DNA of 64,000 nt, from NCBI GenBank assembly GCA_028683855.1, contig JAQUHA010000021.1:1-64000 (forward strand), in the 5' to 3' direction. The notes below the pieces were generated by a model that did not search any database, was not told the DNA's origin, and saw nothing but the letters and a program-made list of their open reading frames with translations. The translations under genes were made by a program, and so were the position numbers. This document shows positions 34,284 to 43,526 of the stretch, piece by piece. How positions within the stretch are numbered: position 1 is the first letter of the stretch; the number at the start of each line of letters is the position of its first letter. This DNA is from Desulfuromonadaceae bacterium. GTDB taxonomy: Bacteria; Desulfobacterota; Desulfuromonadia; Geobacterales; Pseudopelobacteraceae.

Positions 34284-35399
34284 ATGGCTCAGCTGTTTGA
34301 ATTTACCGACATAAAAAGTCTCACCCTCAGAAACCGCTTTATCAGATCTGCAACTTGGGAAGGCATGGCTGATGATTGCGGAGCCTGCACTCCACAACTG
34401 ACAGACTTTTTTTGCACGCTCGCTCGTGGCGAAGTCGGGTTGATTATAACTGGCCATGCCTATGTAAACAAGGCAGGACAGGCAAGGCCCCTGCAATTGG
34501 GCGCTCATAAGGACAGTCTGCTCCCGGAACTGGAAAAGATGGTCCAAAGTGTTCATGACAACGGCGGCAAAATCGCCCTGCAGCTATCCCATGCAGGTTG
34601 CTATGCGGCCACCGAAATTACCGGACTTGACGTTTATGCCCCATCATCAGGTGAGCATGAGACCGGTCAGATCATCAGAGAAATGACACATGAGGAGATA
34701 CGGCAGGTAGTAGTCGATTTTTCCGAGAGCGCAGCAAGAGCCCAAAAAGCCGGGTTCGATGCAGTACAGATCCACGCAGCCCACGGGTATCTCCTCAGCC
34801 AATTTCTCTCACCTACGTATAATAAGAGGAAAGATGAATATGGCGGTGACCTCAAGAATCGTGCACGTATCCTGCTTGAAGTGGTGACAAGCGTTCGACA
34901 GGCTGTTGGAGCCGAGTATCCGATCTTAATCAAGATCAACTCGGAAGATTTTGAGGAAGGTGGTTTCACGAAGGAAGAGATGCTTCAGGTGGCAATCTCA
35001 CTCGAAAAAGCAGGAGTCGATGCCATGGAATTAAGTGGAGGGACCAGAAACTCTGGCCGAAATATCCCCTTCCGACTCGGCCGATTGGATAATGAAGAGG
35101 ATGAAGTCTATTATCGAGAAGCTGCAAAGCTTTACAAGGAGAAAATCAGTGTGCCGCTAATACTGGTTGGCGGGTTTCGCTCCTACTCGGTTGCGGAAAT
35201 GCTGGTGACAGAGAGGTTGACTGATTACGTATCCTTGTCTCGCCCTCTGGTCCGCGAACCTGATCTAATTCAGCGTTGGAAAGCTGGTGATAAACGAAAA
35301 GCGACCTGCATATCGTGCAATCTATGCTACAAACCAGCCCTTGAGGGAAAGGGCATCAGATGCGTTGTTGAAGATGCGCTGAAAAGTAAACAAATTTGA
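34284..35399 (+). CDS. Old-yellow-enzyme-family NADH:flavin oxidoreductase
   Basis: A 371-residue TIM-barrel flavoprotein. RNRFIRSATWEGMAD, QLSHAGCYA, FDAVQIHAAHGYLLSQFLSP and VGGFRSYSVAEML mark the OYE/2,4-dienoyl-CoA reductase N-terminal domain; H-A-A-H is the substrate-binding pair. The C-terminal CISCNLCYKPALEGKGIRC has four Cys like the iron-sulfur site of dienoyl-CoA reductase, but the second FAD domain is absent. It reduces alpha,beta-unsaturated carbonyls, fitting the cluster. Start chosen at 34284 (AGGAGAAC upstream). Confidence 0.88.
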   Translation: MAQLFEFTDIKSLTLRNRFIRSATWEGMADDCGACTPQLTDFFCTLARGEVGLIITGHAYVNKAGQARPLQLGAHKDSLLPELEKMVQSVHDNGGKIALQLSHAGCYAATEITGLDVYAPSSGEHETGQIIREMTHEEIRQVVVDFSESAARAQKAGFDAVQIHAAHGYLLSQFLSPTYNKRKDEYGGDLKNRARILLEVVTSVRQAVGAEYPILIKINSEDFEEGGFTKEEMLQVAISLEKAGVDAMELSGGTRNSGRNIPFRLGRLDNEEDEVYYREAAKLYKEKISVPLILVGGFRSYSVAEMLVTERLTDYVSLSRPLVREPDLIQRWKAGDKRKATCISCNLCYKPALEGKGIRCVVEDALKSKQI

Positions 35400-35421
35400 A
35401 TCCTGTATAATGCGAAAAGGG

Positions 35422-35460
35422 GGCAGGCTACTTTATTTAAAAGCAGCCTGCCGCTTTTTT
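35422..35460 (+). terminator. Rho-independent terminator after the OYE gene
   Basis: An 8-base perfect stem (GGCAGGCT at 35422-35429, AGCCTGCC at 35445-35452) is followed by CGCTTTTTT. It lies 23 bases after the OYE stop. Clear intrinsic terminator. The remainder of the gap to 35689 holds no supported gene. Confidence 0.85.
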
Positions 35461-35682
35461 CCCAATTCCATTCTCCCTTTTGCTTACAATAACAAATCAA
35501 GTTTTTTCAGCCAGCTTGCTAAATCCTTGTCTATTCTGCCGATAGAGTTGTTCAGGTTGCATTCTAGGTCCGGTTGCTCAAAGACCTCAGCCAAGTAGTG
35601 ATGGAGTCATTTTCTGAAGTTGGAAAGCTTCACACCCCGTCGGAGTGTAACAGCCTGTTATTTAAGGGCTACCCGGCAAATT

Positions 35683-36169
35683 CAGGGGTGTGTTAACCTT
35701 TCTCTACTATACCCACTTGAAACGGCACTCGTTCTCAATTCAAATTCCCCTCGAAAAACAGCAGCTTCCCGGTTATCCAGAATTCCCCATCACAATCGGC
35801 GAACACATCCGCAAGAAACGAATGGATCTTGGTCTCCTCCAGAGAGAAGTCGCAGAGATCATCGGAGTCACCGAATCCTCTGTCTGGAACTGGGAACATG
35901 GCACCGAACCAGAACTGCAATATAATCCAAGTATTATCAAATTTCTAGGTTATATTCCGTTCGACTGCCCGGATGACACGGTGGGGCGGCTTGCATGGTA
36001 CAAGAGAGCGATGGGAATGAACTTTGATCTTCTGGGCGAAGCAATGGGCCGCGATCCCGAACAACTTTCAGACTGGTTGAGTGGTCGGCACAATCCGTTC
36101 AGGAAGAACCGGGAGAAGATCGAACTGTTCCTGGAAAACCAGGAAATATTATATTTGTCGGGGCAGTAA
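35683..36169 (+). repeat. XRE cassette, copy 2
   Basis: Near-identical by eye to 23200-23690, sharing the left border CAGGGGTGTGTTAACC and running to the end of the XRE gene. The flanks differ completely, which indicates movement or duplication of the cassette. Confidence 0.85.
35690..36169 (+). CDS. XRE-family helix-turn-helix protein (cassette copy 2)
   Basis: A 159-residue twin of the protein at 23207-23689, with only scattered substitutions (for example NLDHLG becomes NFDLLG). The same GTG start, HTH at about residues 37-65 and helical C-terminus are kept, and most differences look silent or conservative, which argues that both copies have been under selection or duplicated recently. It is followed by a decayed IS200 transposase rather than by functional partners. 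Confidence 0.75.
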   Translation: MLTFLYYTHLKRHSFSIQIPLEKQQLPGYPEFPITIGEHIRKKRMDLGLLQREVAEIIGVTESSVWNWEHGTEPELQYNPSIIKFLGYIPFDCPDDTVGRLAWYKRAMGMNFDLLGEAMGRDPEQLSDWLSGRHNPFRKNREKIELFLENQEILYLSGQ

Positions 36170-36239
36170 CACTAAAAGCCATATCGAAAGACAGATTGTA
36201 CCCATTAACACAATAAACTCAAGCACTGCGTATTCGTCA

Positions 36240-36665
36240 GGGTCAGTGTCCTTACTATACACCCATTGCTATAGCGATAATTGATGTAGTGATCGTCCCG
36301 AAGTACAGTAAGAAGGTGCTTTATGTCCGCCTCCGTTGCGAAGTTGGAAAGATCATCCGTCAGTTGTGTCTCCAGGAGGAAGTGGAGCTTATCGAGGGTC
36401 ACGCCATGCCCGACCACATCCACTTAGATCCATCGAAGTTCAGTATTGCAATGGTGTTGGGGTATTTGAAAGGTAATTCAGTTATCCACTTCCATCGTGC
36501 AATACATGGCATCAAGCAAAGTTTTACCGGAAGGCACTTTTGGTCTTGCGGGTATTGCGTCAGCACGCTAGGCTTGGATGAAGGTATGATCGTGCCTATG
36601 TGAGAGATTAAGAGCACTTGGATAAACAATAAGAGTTGGACTTTACCAAAACTTTTAGGGGCTTT
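36240..36665 (+). pseudogene. Inactivated IS200/IS605-family TnpA
   Basis: VPKYSKKVLYVRLRCEVGK, GHAMPDHIHL, LGYLKGNSV and GRHFWSCGYCVSTLGLDEG follow the IS200 transposase pattern, but residues after the HUH His pair are missing, and the frame stops right before the catalytic tyrosine region. In another frame the tail YVRD-EHLDK-ELDF continues with stop codons. Frameshifts and stops make it dead. It differs from the intact copy at 12128-12538, so it came from another element. Confidence 0.75.
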
Positions 36666-36725
36666 TCTCAAGCCAAACGTTCTCCGGATGGGTCATGACT
36701 CAAGAATGACTTTGGAATCAACAGT

Positions 36726-37292
36726 TCAATCAACTTTTATTTCCAACGTGTTTACCCCACCAGTGAAATTTTGCCCCTTGTATGGTCGAAGATTTCTCCT
36801 GCTATAGATAGGAGTCACGGTAACGAAGTTTTCTCCAGAACCTAATTCCACCTCCTTTTCCACAATCACATCATCTACTGGAAGCGCAATTGTCAGCCTA
36901 CGTTTTCCCGGAGCAAGTGCAATCCGCTTGCTGAACTGATACTTCCAGCCAATGCCGCTTTCGGGCACTTTCGAATCAACCGGTGATCTGTCCTCCAGGT
37001 TCGGTTCAGCATCAAGTACAGTAACTTGTCCATCGATATTCAAATGTACGCGGTAAGGAGGTTCAGTATGCTTGCCATACGTACCCATGAGGTAATAGGA
37101 ATTGCTCTTAACCGCAAACGAGAAATCGATTATGGCCTTTTCAGTTTGAACGTCTGAGTTGACTACCTCGTTAAATACATCACTCCTGTTCGCAATCGAA
37201 GTTTTGGCGATTAGATCCCGGTTATTTGCACAACCGCTCGCACCAACACAGAGCATTAAAGCCGCACCAGCCAAACACACACTCAGTTTCAT
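36726..37292 (-). CDS. Exported lipoprotein, paralogue of the 45369 gene
   Basis: A 188-residue protein with a lipobox (VGASGC after a hydrophobic stretch). The body is beta-rich: VHLNIDGQVTVLD, GWKYQFSKRIALAPGKRRLTIALPVDDVIVEKEVEL and VTPIYSRRN. The same blocks occur in the lipoprotein at 45369-45956, so the metal island carries two family members. Function unknown; the pattern suggests a surface beta-sandwich. Start at 37292 gives the shortest complete signal. Confidence 0.72.
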   Translation of the reverse strand: MKLSVCLAGAALMLCVGASGCANNRDLIAKTSIANRSDVFNEVVNSDVQTEKAIIDFSFAVKSNSYYLMGTYGKHTEPPYRVHLNIDGQVTVLDAEPNLEDRSPVDSKVPESGIGWKYQFSKRIALAPGKRRLTIALPVDDVIVEKEVELGSGENFVTVTPIYSRRNLRPYKGQNFTGGVNTLEIKVD

Positions 37293-37405
37293 TTTACCCA
37301 CCCTTCATATTTATCTAACTCGATTAGGTTCTCAAGCTTCCCCGATATAATGTTGTGAATGACACAGATGAGCATTCGAAATATTCGACGTAAGTAAAGA
37401 ATGCG

Positions 37406-37433
37406 TGAGAGGGAACTATGGAGTTCCCTCTCA
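37406..37433 (-). terminator. Strong hairpin after the 37449 gene
   Basis: TGAGAGGGAACT (37406-37417) and AGTTCCCTCTCA (37422-37433) are perfect 12-base complements around four bases. It lies 15 bases beyond the stop of the small minus-strand gene. The T-run after it is weak, so it may be a terminator or an mRNA-stabilising hairpin. Confidence 0.65.
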
Positions 37434-37448
37434 CCGGTTAATTCAGGC

Positions 37449-37757
37449 CTACAGACAGTTACATGGTTCAAGGTTCATGCTTGCTGCAACGGTCCTTATC
37501 TTTGCTTTGATTTCCTTTAAATCACCTTCAAGTTCATCAACTCGCCGCATATCAATACTGTCATACGCATTGAGCTCACGCAGCTCCAGATCCTTTGCCT
37601 TAAGTTGGTCCCTTAAATCAACCGTCTGCTGCCTGAATTTATTCAACGTATCGGCACTGATTGCCTTCACGCTTACCTGGCCGGTTTCGGCAAAGGCCAC
37701 ACCACCAAAAGCCAAAACTGCTACTACAAGCACCAATGCCATAATTTTGTTCTTCAT
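37449..37757 (-). CDS. Small periplasmic helical protein, possibly Spy/ZraP-like
   Basis: A 102-residue protein starting at an ATG with AAGGAG eight bases upstream. A signal peptide (to about residue 24, AFA) is followed by an all-helical charged region (LRDQLKAKDLELRELNAYD, then DELEGDLKEIKAK). That resembles metal-stress chaperones of the CpxP/Spy/ZraP type in size and layout, though the LTxxQ motif is not evident. It ends with CNCL. The location next to a metal ATPase supports a role in metal stress (inference). Confidence 0.65.
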   Translation of the reverse strand: MKNKIMALVLVVAVLAFGGVAFAETGQVSVKAISADTLNKFRQQTVDLRDQLKAKDLELRELNAYDSIDMRRVDELEGDLKEIKAKIRTVAASMNLEPCNCL

Positions 37758-37803
37758 CGTATATTCTCCTTGAAAAAATAGTATTAAATCGGATTTCGTT
37801 GAG

Positions 37804-38166
37804 CTAAACAATCTGTCTCGCGAACGCAGAAAAAGCACTTTGTGGTCTTGGAGGATGAAAAATCTCGCTAACATACGGATCTGGGATTGATCCCATAATA
37901 TCCAGGTAGTCGAACTCAACCACCTGTAAGTTAGTATTGATTTCAATCGGATGGGCAGTATCGGCAATAGCACATATACATAAGGGGCAGAGAGGCGTGG
38001 TGCAAGGGAGCGGACAGCTTTGCGCTCCGTCGGGGTTGCAATGATTATTAACTGCGTCAATTGCTACCGGAGACTCGGCAGTTGCAATGAGAGTTACCCC
38101 TGAGAACATCGTAACGAAGGAGAGCAAAACAATTGCACTGATTATTTGAAGTATAAAAAGTCGCAT
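37804..38166 (-). CDS. Small Cys-rich exported protein upstream of the P-type ATPase's 3' side
   Basis: A 120-residue protein with an N-terminal hydrophobic signal. A Cys cluster, CPLPCTTPLCPLCICAIAD, follows at about residues 51-69. The C-terminal PDPYVSEIFHPPRP resembles PEVYLSKFIPPQ at the end of the 52622 protein, so they appear to be relatives at the two ends of the metal island. Possible metal-binding or sensing exported protein. It starts 36 bases after the ATPase stop on the same strand. Confidence 0.65.
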   Translation of the reverse strand: MRLFILQIISAIVLLSFVTMFSGVTLIATAESPVAIDAVNNHCNPDGAQSCPLPCTTPLCPLCICAIADTAHPIEINTNLQVVEFDYLDIMGSIPDPYVSEIFHPPRPQSAFSAFARQIV

Positions 38167-38202
38167 ACATTACTCGTTGGAGTCACAAACTAAGGATATT
38201 GT

Positions 38203-40581
38203 TTACTTGCGCAGCAAACGCAAACCATTTCCCACGACAATGAGACTCGCACCCATGTCGGCAAACACCGCCATCCACATGGTGGCATGGCCCATGAGTG
38301 TGAGCACGAGGAAGACGACTTTTATTCCCAGCGCCAAGGCGATGTTCTGCTTTAATATCGCCGACGTGGTACGTGAGAGTTGAACAAAGACCGCCACCTT
38401 GCGCAGGTCATCGTCCATCAGGGCAACATCTGCGGTCTCGATGGCTGTATCCGTGCCGGCAGCGCCCATGGCGAAACCCACGTCGGCACGCGCCAGGGCC
38501 GGCGCATCATTGATGCCGTCGCCCACCATACCGACGGAACCGCCGTTGTCCTGAAGTGTTTCGATTATTTTCAATTTGTCTTCAGGAAGCAGCCCAGCCC
38601 GGATCTCGTCAATACCGACTGACCGGGCGATTGCTTCGGCGGTATGTTGGTTATCACCCGAGAGCATCATGGTGCGAACACCAAGTCGGTGCAGGTCGGC
38701 GATGGCCTCGCGGCTTGATTCCTTGATCGTGTCGGCAACGCCGAACAACGCCAGCGGTCGGGTTTCGTCCGTCAGCAGGACCACACTCTTCCCTTGGCGT
38801 TCAAGGGTCATAATTTTGGATGAAATGTTGGGCTCTGCGAAGCCGTTTTCTGTAATGAGCCGGGAGTTTCCAAGATAATACACGCGGCCTCCGATACGAC
38901 CGGTGACACCGCGTCCGACCAAAGCAGCAAAATCAGTAACTTCTTGTGGGAAGATATCCTCTGATTCTGCAGACACGGCAATGGCGTGCGAAACCGGATG
39001 ATCGGAGCGACTGGCCAGGCTTGCGGCAAGACAACGTACATCTTGTGGATCAATTCCGTTCAACGGCTCAAAGTCGGTCTGCGCCGGTTTACCATGGGTG
39101 ATGGTGCCGGTCTTGTCCAACGCCAGCCAGGCGAGCTTGCGTCCTTCCTCCAGATAAACTCCGCCCTTGATCAGGATGCCGCGTCGTGCGGCGGCGGCAA
39201 GGCCGCTGACAATGGTGATCGGCGTTGAAATCACCAGCGCACAGGGGCAGGCAATGACCAGCAGCACCAATGATTTATATACCCACTCCATCCACAAATC
39301 GCCAAAGGCCAGCGGCGGAATGACCGCCACCGCCAGCGCCACGGCGAACACCGCTGGGGTATACACCTTTGCAAACTGGTCGACAAAACGCTGGGTTGGC
39401 GCGCGGCTCCCCTGCGCCGCCTCGACCGCATGAATGATGCGGGTTAGCGTAGAATCGGTTGCAACGGCCGTGACCCGGAACTGGAATGATCCTGCCTGAT
39501 TGATCGTTCCAGCAAAGACCGGTTCACCCGGTCCCTTCTCCACCGGTAGACTTTCGCCGGTGATCGGGGCCTGATCAATCGTTGAATTTCCTTCAACCAC
39601 AACCCCGTCCAGGGCGATCCGCTCTCCAGGCCGGACGCGTACAAGAATGTCCAGCACAACATCCTTGGCTGAAACCTCACCCCATGAACCATCGGGGAGT
39701 TGTACCGTAGCATTTTCCGGGGTCATGGCCATCAAGCCACGAATAGCGTTGCGAGCGCGGTCGAGGGACTTGGCTTCAATCACTTCGGCCAGGGCGAAGA
39801 GGAACATGACCATGGCCGCCTCCGGCCACTGGCGGATGAACAACGCGCCGGTCACGGCGATGGACATAAGCGCATTAATGTTCAGGTTGCGATTGCGTAG
39901 TGCAATCCACCCCTTTTTGTATGTCTTCAGGCCACCGGTCAGAATGGCTATAAGTGCCAGTAGCAGCGTCAACCAGTGATGGCCGGCACTCGCTAATTCA
40001 ATGATTTCAGCACTCAAAGCAGCAAGTCCCGATACAATCAACGGCCACCAATTGGTCTTCTCAACCTCAGGTAATTCGTCCTGCACCTCCACCCCACCAA
40101 CCTGCATGCCGATGGTCTTCAGGGCCGCTATCACGGATTCGAGCGATGGCAGCGTATGGGATATGACGAGGTTTCTCTGCAAAAGGTTGAATTCGAGTCC
40201 CGACACTCCGGGAAACCCCTTCAATTTGTTTCGAATCAGCGCCTCTTCGGTCGGACAGTCCATGTTTTCAATGTGCAGTATGTCCTGGCGCCCCGTCGTA
40301 ATGCCGGGCTGTTGCTGTTGAGTTATGTTTGCCGTCTCAACAACAGAATCTTCGTAGTCACTGGCTACAACTGCATATCCAGCGTCTTCGATCTTTTCAC
40401 GGATCGCGGTCGGAGTTGTTTTTACCGGATCGTAAAGAATTACCGCCTGCTGCTCAACAAGCAGCATCGTCACCTTGGTAACACCAATGATTCCTTTTAT
40501 GACGGTTTCCAGATGCCCGGAGCAGCTCGGGCAATCCAATCCGGTAATATTCAGTTCAAGGGTTGCATGTTGCGGGGTCAT
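38203..40581 (-). CDS. Zn/Cd/Pb-translocating P1B-type ATPase (ZntA/CadA)
   Basis: A 792-residue protein. HMA 1 GLDCPSCSGHLE (about 12-24) and a second HMA-like domain MDCPTEEALI (about 108-118), where only one Cys remains and Glu follows as in ZntA-like sites. Then TGES (phosphatase loop), VIACPCALVIS (transmembrane metal site CPC), ALDKTGTITHGK (phosphorylated Asp), SDHPVSHAI (His-Pro motif) and MVGDGINDAPAL. It exports divalent soft metals at ATP cost. Its length is normal. Confidence 0.92.
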   Translation of the reverse strand: MTPQHATLELNITGLDCPSCSGHLETVIKGIIGVTKVTMLLVEQQAVILYDPVKTTPTAIREKIEDAGYAVVASDYEDSVVETANITQQQQPGITTGRQDILHIENMDCPTEEALIRNKLKGFPGVSGLEFNLLQRNLVISHTLPSLESVIAALKTIGMQVGGVEVQDELPEVEKTNWWPLIVSGLAALSAEIIELASAGHHWLTLLLALIAILTGGLKTYKKGWIALRNRNLNINALMSIAVTGALFIRQWPEAAMVMFLFALAEVIEAKSLDRARNAIRGLMAMTPENATVQLPDGSWGEVSAKDVVLDILVRVRPGERIALDGVVVEGNSTIDQAPITGESLPVEKGPGEPVFAGTINQAGSFQFRVTAVATDSTLTRIIHAVEAAQGSRAPTQRFVDQFAKVYTPAVFAVALAVAVIPPLAFGDLWMEWVYKSLVLLVIACPCALVISTPITIVSGLAAAARRGILIKGGVYLEEGRKLAWLALDKTGTITHGKPAQTDFEPLNGIDPQDVRCLAASLASRSDHPVSHAIAVSAESEDIFPQEVTDFAALVGRGVTGRIGGRVYYLGNSRLITENGFAEPNISSKIMTLERQGKSVVLLTDETRPLALFGVADTIKESSREAIADLHRLGVRTMMLSGDNQHTAEAIARSVGIDEIRAGLLPEDKLKIIETLQDNGGSVGMVGDGINDAPALARADVGFAMGAAGTDTAIETADVALMDDDLRKVAVFVQLSRTTSAILKQNIALALGIKVVFLVLTLMGHATMWMAVFADMGASLIVVGNGLRLLRK

Positions 40582-40670
40582 CGCTAGTCCTTTTCATTCA
40601 GCAGAAACTGAACGAGTATGTAATCGTATTATTGAGGCATACACTCCATGGGCATCACAAAGTGGCCCCA

Positions 40671-41249
40671 TCAGTTAAAGGGCTTTCGGAAGGTCAGCCC
40701 GTAATGGTACGGTGGCAGGTTGTAATGGTTGTGGTCGCTAAAACAGAATCCAGCCTCATGCCCCCACACGATGCACTGTTCCGGTCGGGGACGAATCTCC
40801 ATGGCTGGCCCGCGGGGCGTGGTGGGGTCGTAGTTCCAGTGAATGACGGCCAGCATACCGTTCGGTTTGAGTATGCGAATGGCTTCTTTCATCATGGCTA
40901 TAGGCTCTTCGTGATGCAGGATGTTGAAGAGCAGGGCAGCATCCATGGAGTTGTCGTTTAGTCCGGTCCCGTCGGCCACAAAATCTCGCACCAATGCTCG
41001 GACATTGGTGATCCCCGCTTCGGCGCATTTTCGCCGGACAACATCCACCATCTCCGATTCAATGTCCAATGCGTGAACGGTTCCTGAAGCAATACCGGCG
41101 GCAGCCAGCGTAAAGGTTCCATAACCGCAGCCAAATTCCACCACGTCCTGTACTCCCCGGCAAAGACCTAAAACTTCAAGAACCCTGGATGGATCAAAAA
41201 AGCCGGTCCACATCTCTTCATCGGGCATGCCGCTGTCACGAACCTTCAT
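40671..41249 (-). CDS. Class I SAM-dependent methyltransferase
   Basis: A 192-residue protein. Motif I VVEFGCGYGTFTLAAA and the acidic loop HALDIESEMVDVVRRK give a SAM-binding fold; DAALLFNILHHEEP and ILKPNGMLAVIHW are motifs II/III of the methyltransferase-11 group. Start MKVRDSGMP keeps the family-length N-terminus. It lies 90 bases upstream of the metal ATPase on the same strand. Substrate unknown; metal or metalloid methylation is possible but it lacks the Cys triad expected of ArsM. Confidence 0.82.
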   Translation of the reverse strand: MKVRDSGMPDEEMWTGFFDPSRVLEVLGLCRGVQDVVEFGCGYGTFTLAAAGIASGTVHALDIESEMVDVVRRKCAEAGITNVRALVRDFVADGTGLNDNSMDAALLFNILHHEEPIAMMKEAIRILKPNGMLAVIHWNYDPTTPRGPAMEIRPRPEQCIVWGHEAGFCFSDHNHYNLPPYHYGLTFRKPFN

Positions 41250-41289
41250 CGACTTCTCCTATGTTTGGCACGAATAAAAGCTGCTATGA

Positions 41290-42135
41290 CTACCCACCGT
41301 AACTATGAAGTCCAGAGAGGAGCAGATTCACGCCGAGATAGCAGAAGATGGTAGCGGCAAAGCCGATAATCGAAAGCCAGGCCGCGCGCCGTCCGGCCCA
41401 GCCGCGGGTAATGCGGGCATGGAGAAATGCAGCATAGATGAACCAGACAATAAGCGACCAGGTTTCCTTCGGGTCCCAGCTCCAGTAAGTTCCCCAAGCA
41501 TAATTTGCCCAGACGGCGCCGGTGATTATTCCCAGGGTCAGGAGCGGAAAGCCGATCATGATCGACTTGTAGTTCAGGTCGTCAAGGACCCTACTTGTTG
41601 GAAATATGGCGACAATGCTCTGGTCGTTGGCAGGTGTGGACCGCTCATGCCGCTCCCTGATCAGGTACATGATGGAAATGCCGCAGGCGACGGCAAAGGC
41701 GGCATAGCCCAGGAAACAGGTGATGACATGATAGATGAGCCAGTTGCTCTGCAAGGCCGGCACTAGCGGTTCGATACCGCTGTTCAGCCCCAGTTGTGCC
41801 CAGGCCATTCCTAGCAGGGCAAAGGGCATGACAAACGCGCCAATGACACGGTACCTGTACTTCAGGTCAAGCAGGCCGTAGATGAGGACGATCGTCCAGG
41901 AAAAGAAAACGACCGACTCATAGAGGTTTGCGAGCGGGGCATGGCCGGCGCCAAGAATGTAAGACTCCTTCCAGCGCAGGCCGATGGCGATTGTTTGCAG
42001 AAGCAGACCGCCAAAGGCAATGACGCTACCTGCCGTGCCGAACGCTTTGGCACGGTTAGCGATGAAGGCAAAGAATGCCAGCATGGAAGCGAGATAGAGT
42101 AATGTGGTTATATTGAACAGGAGTGAACTGGTCAT
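41290..42135 (-). CDS. ccsA: Cytochrome c biogenesis protein CcsA/CcsB-type (system II)
   Basis: A 281-residue membrane protein with about eight helices. WGTYWSWDPKETWSLIVW is the WWD heme-handling motif of the system II synthetase; conserved His residues flank it (for example IYHVITCFLGYAAF and FLHARITRGW). With ResB it takes heme out and attaches it to apocytochrome CxxCH sites. Its ATG overlaps the resB stop by four bases. Confidence 0.9.
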   Translation of the reverse strand: MTSSLLFNITTLLYLASMLAFFAFIANRAKAFGTAGSVIAFGGLLLQTIAIGLRWKESYILGAGHAPLANLYESVVFFSWTIVLIYGLLDLKYRYRVIGAFVMPFALLGMAWAQLGLNSGIEPLVPALQSNWLIYHVITCFLGYAAFAVACGISIMYLIRERHERSTPANDQSIVAIFPTSRVLDDLNYKSIMIGFPLLTLGIITGAVWANYAWGTYWSWDPKETWSLIVWFIYAAFLHARITRGWAGRRAAWLSIIGFAATIFCYLGVNLLLSGLHSYGG

Positions 42136-43526
42136 TTGTTATCCTCCATGGGAAGTTGCTTCTTGATCTTTGTCAACAGCTGCTCCATGAAAAGCTGAAA
42201 ACCTCCCTGATTTTTGCTGGCATTGCCGCCGATTGTCACGGTTCCATTATTTACCCGTACCCAGATGCGACGGTGGGACATGAAAAAGGCGGCATAGATT
42301 CCCACCATCATCAGAATGCAGCCTACCCAAACGATCCACACACCAGGGTCTTTTGCCACTTGAAGGCCAGTGTACATTTTTTTATTGGCCCCCTTATATT
42401 GCAGCACCAGTCCACCATTATGCTCTTTGGCATGCTGAATATTCAGTTCAGGGTGATTGGCATACACGATTACCTTCTCGCTTCCTCCCCGTGGGTCATG
42501 AATTTCAACTTGAACGGCTGGTCCAGTAAGATTGGGCACAAATTTGGAGACATCATCGGTTTCTTCGATGATGTGCATGCTGCTTCCGTCAGGGAGCGTG
42601 ACCGATGAGTTGCGGTCAACCTGGAACGTAACGCCATCCTTGCCGCTCAGGTCGCTTGCGGTAAAGAAGTATTCACCGGCATTACCGTAACTGGATTGGT
42701 AGAATGTAATTCCCTTGTAGGTCAGGGGATCGTTCACGATGACGCGGACGTTGGTATAGTTCGGCACCGGCCTGCCGTTCTCCAGCACAGTAATGATGCT
42801 CTTGAATTCTTTGGGTGCGCCGGTGGAATAATGGGCAACACTGAACTGCTCGCAGCGCAGGGCAAAGCCGAGGTCGATCTCCTTGTCAGAACGGGACATG
42901 ACATTCGATATAGTTTGCCCCTCAATAATATTTACGAACCCTTTGTAGCCGAAAAGCGAACCGATGATTGCGCCGATGAAAATGACAAGCACGCTCAAGT
43001 GGACGGCATACACGGCCAGCCTGGACCAGGGTGATTTCTGGGCGAACAAATGGAAAGCGCCGTCGTTTTCAGTGATTACCGGATCAGCGAATTCCGCCTT
43101 CAGAACATTGGCAACCCGATCCTTGAGTGTGGCCGCATCTCCGAGTGTTATAATGGTCGTGCAGTTTGACAGCGTTTTTTCAAGGCTGTCGCTCATTACC
43201 ATTACAGGCTGGGTGATCGTCTTCCAGATATGAGGAAGACGCTTGATGGAGCATGCAATAAGATTTATGGATAGAAGGGAGAGCAGCAGAATGAACCACC
43301 ATGAGTGGTACATGTTGAAAAAACCGAGAGACTGGTAGAACGCCAGCTTGGCCGGACTGATGGTCTGTAAATACTCGGGTGGCGGCGTACCTTGTGGAAT
43401 GACCGTCCCGATGATTGAGAGCACCGCCAGTGTTATGAAGGTAAACATGGTTAGTTTGAGCGAGCAGAAAAAATCCCAGATGGATTTGGATATTGTTTTA
43501 TTAGAAGTTGAAGTACTTGATGTCAC
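42132..43526 (-). CDS. resB: Cytochrome c biogenesis protein ResB (Ccs1)
   Basis: A 464-residue protein. The N-terminal DFFCSLKLTMFTFITLAVLS and GTVIPQ segment, YHSWWFILLLSLLSINLIACS, a large periplasmic domain (about 200-390) and the C-terminal helix WIVWVGCILMMVGIYAAFF match ResB/Ccs1. It forms the system II heme-ligation complex with CcsA. Multiple cytochrome c maturation loci are common in Geobacteraceae; this one sits inside a metal-resistance island, which is unusual. Confidence 0.9.
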   Translation of the reverse strand: MTSSTSTSNKTISKSIWDFFCSLKLTMFTFITLAVLSIIGTVIPQGTPPPEYLQTISPAKLAFYQSLGFFNMYHSWWFILLLSLLSINLIACSIKRLPHIWKTITQPVMVMSDSLEKTLSNCTTIITLGDAATLKDRVANVLKAEFADPVITENDGAFHLFAQKSPWSRLAVYAVHLSVLVIFIGAIIGSLFGYKGFVNIIEGQTISNVMSRSDKEIDLGFALRCEQFSVAHYSTGAPKEFKSIITVLENGRPVPNYTNVRVIVNDPLTYKGITFYQSSYGNAGEYFFTASDLSGKDGVTFQVDRNSSVTLPDGSSMHIIEETDDVSKFVPNLTGPAVQVEIHDPRGGSEKVIVYANHPELNIQHAKEHNGGLVLQYKGANKKMYTGLQVAKDPGVWIVWVGCILMMVGIYAAFFMSHRRIWVRVNNGTVTIGGNASKNQGGFQLFMEQLLTKIKKQLPMEDNK

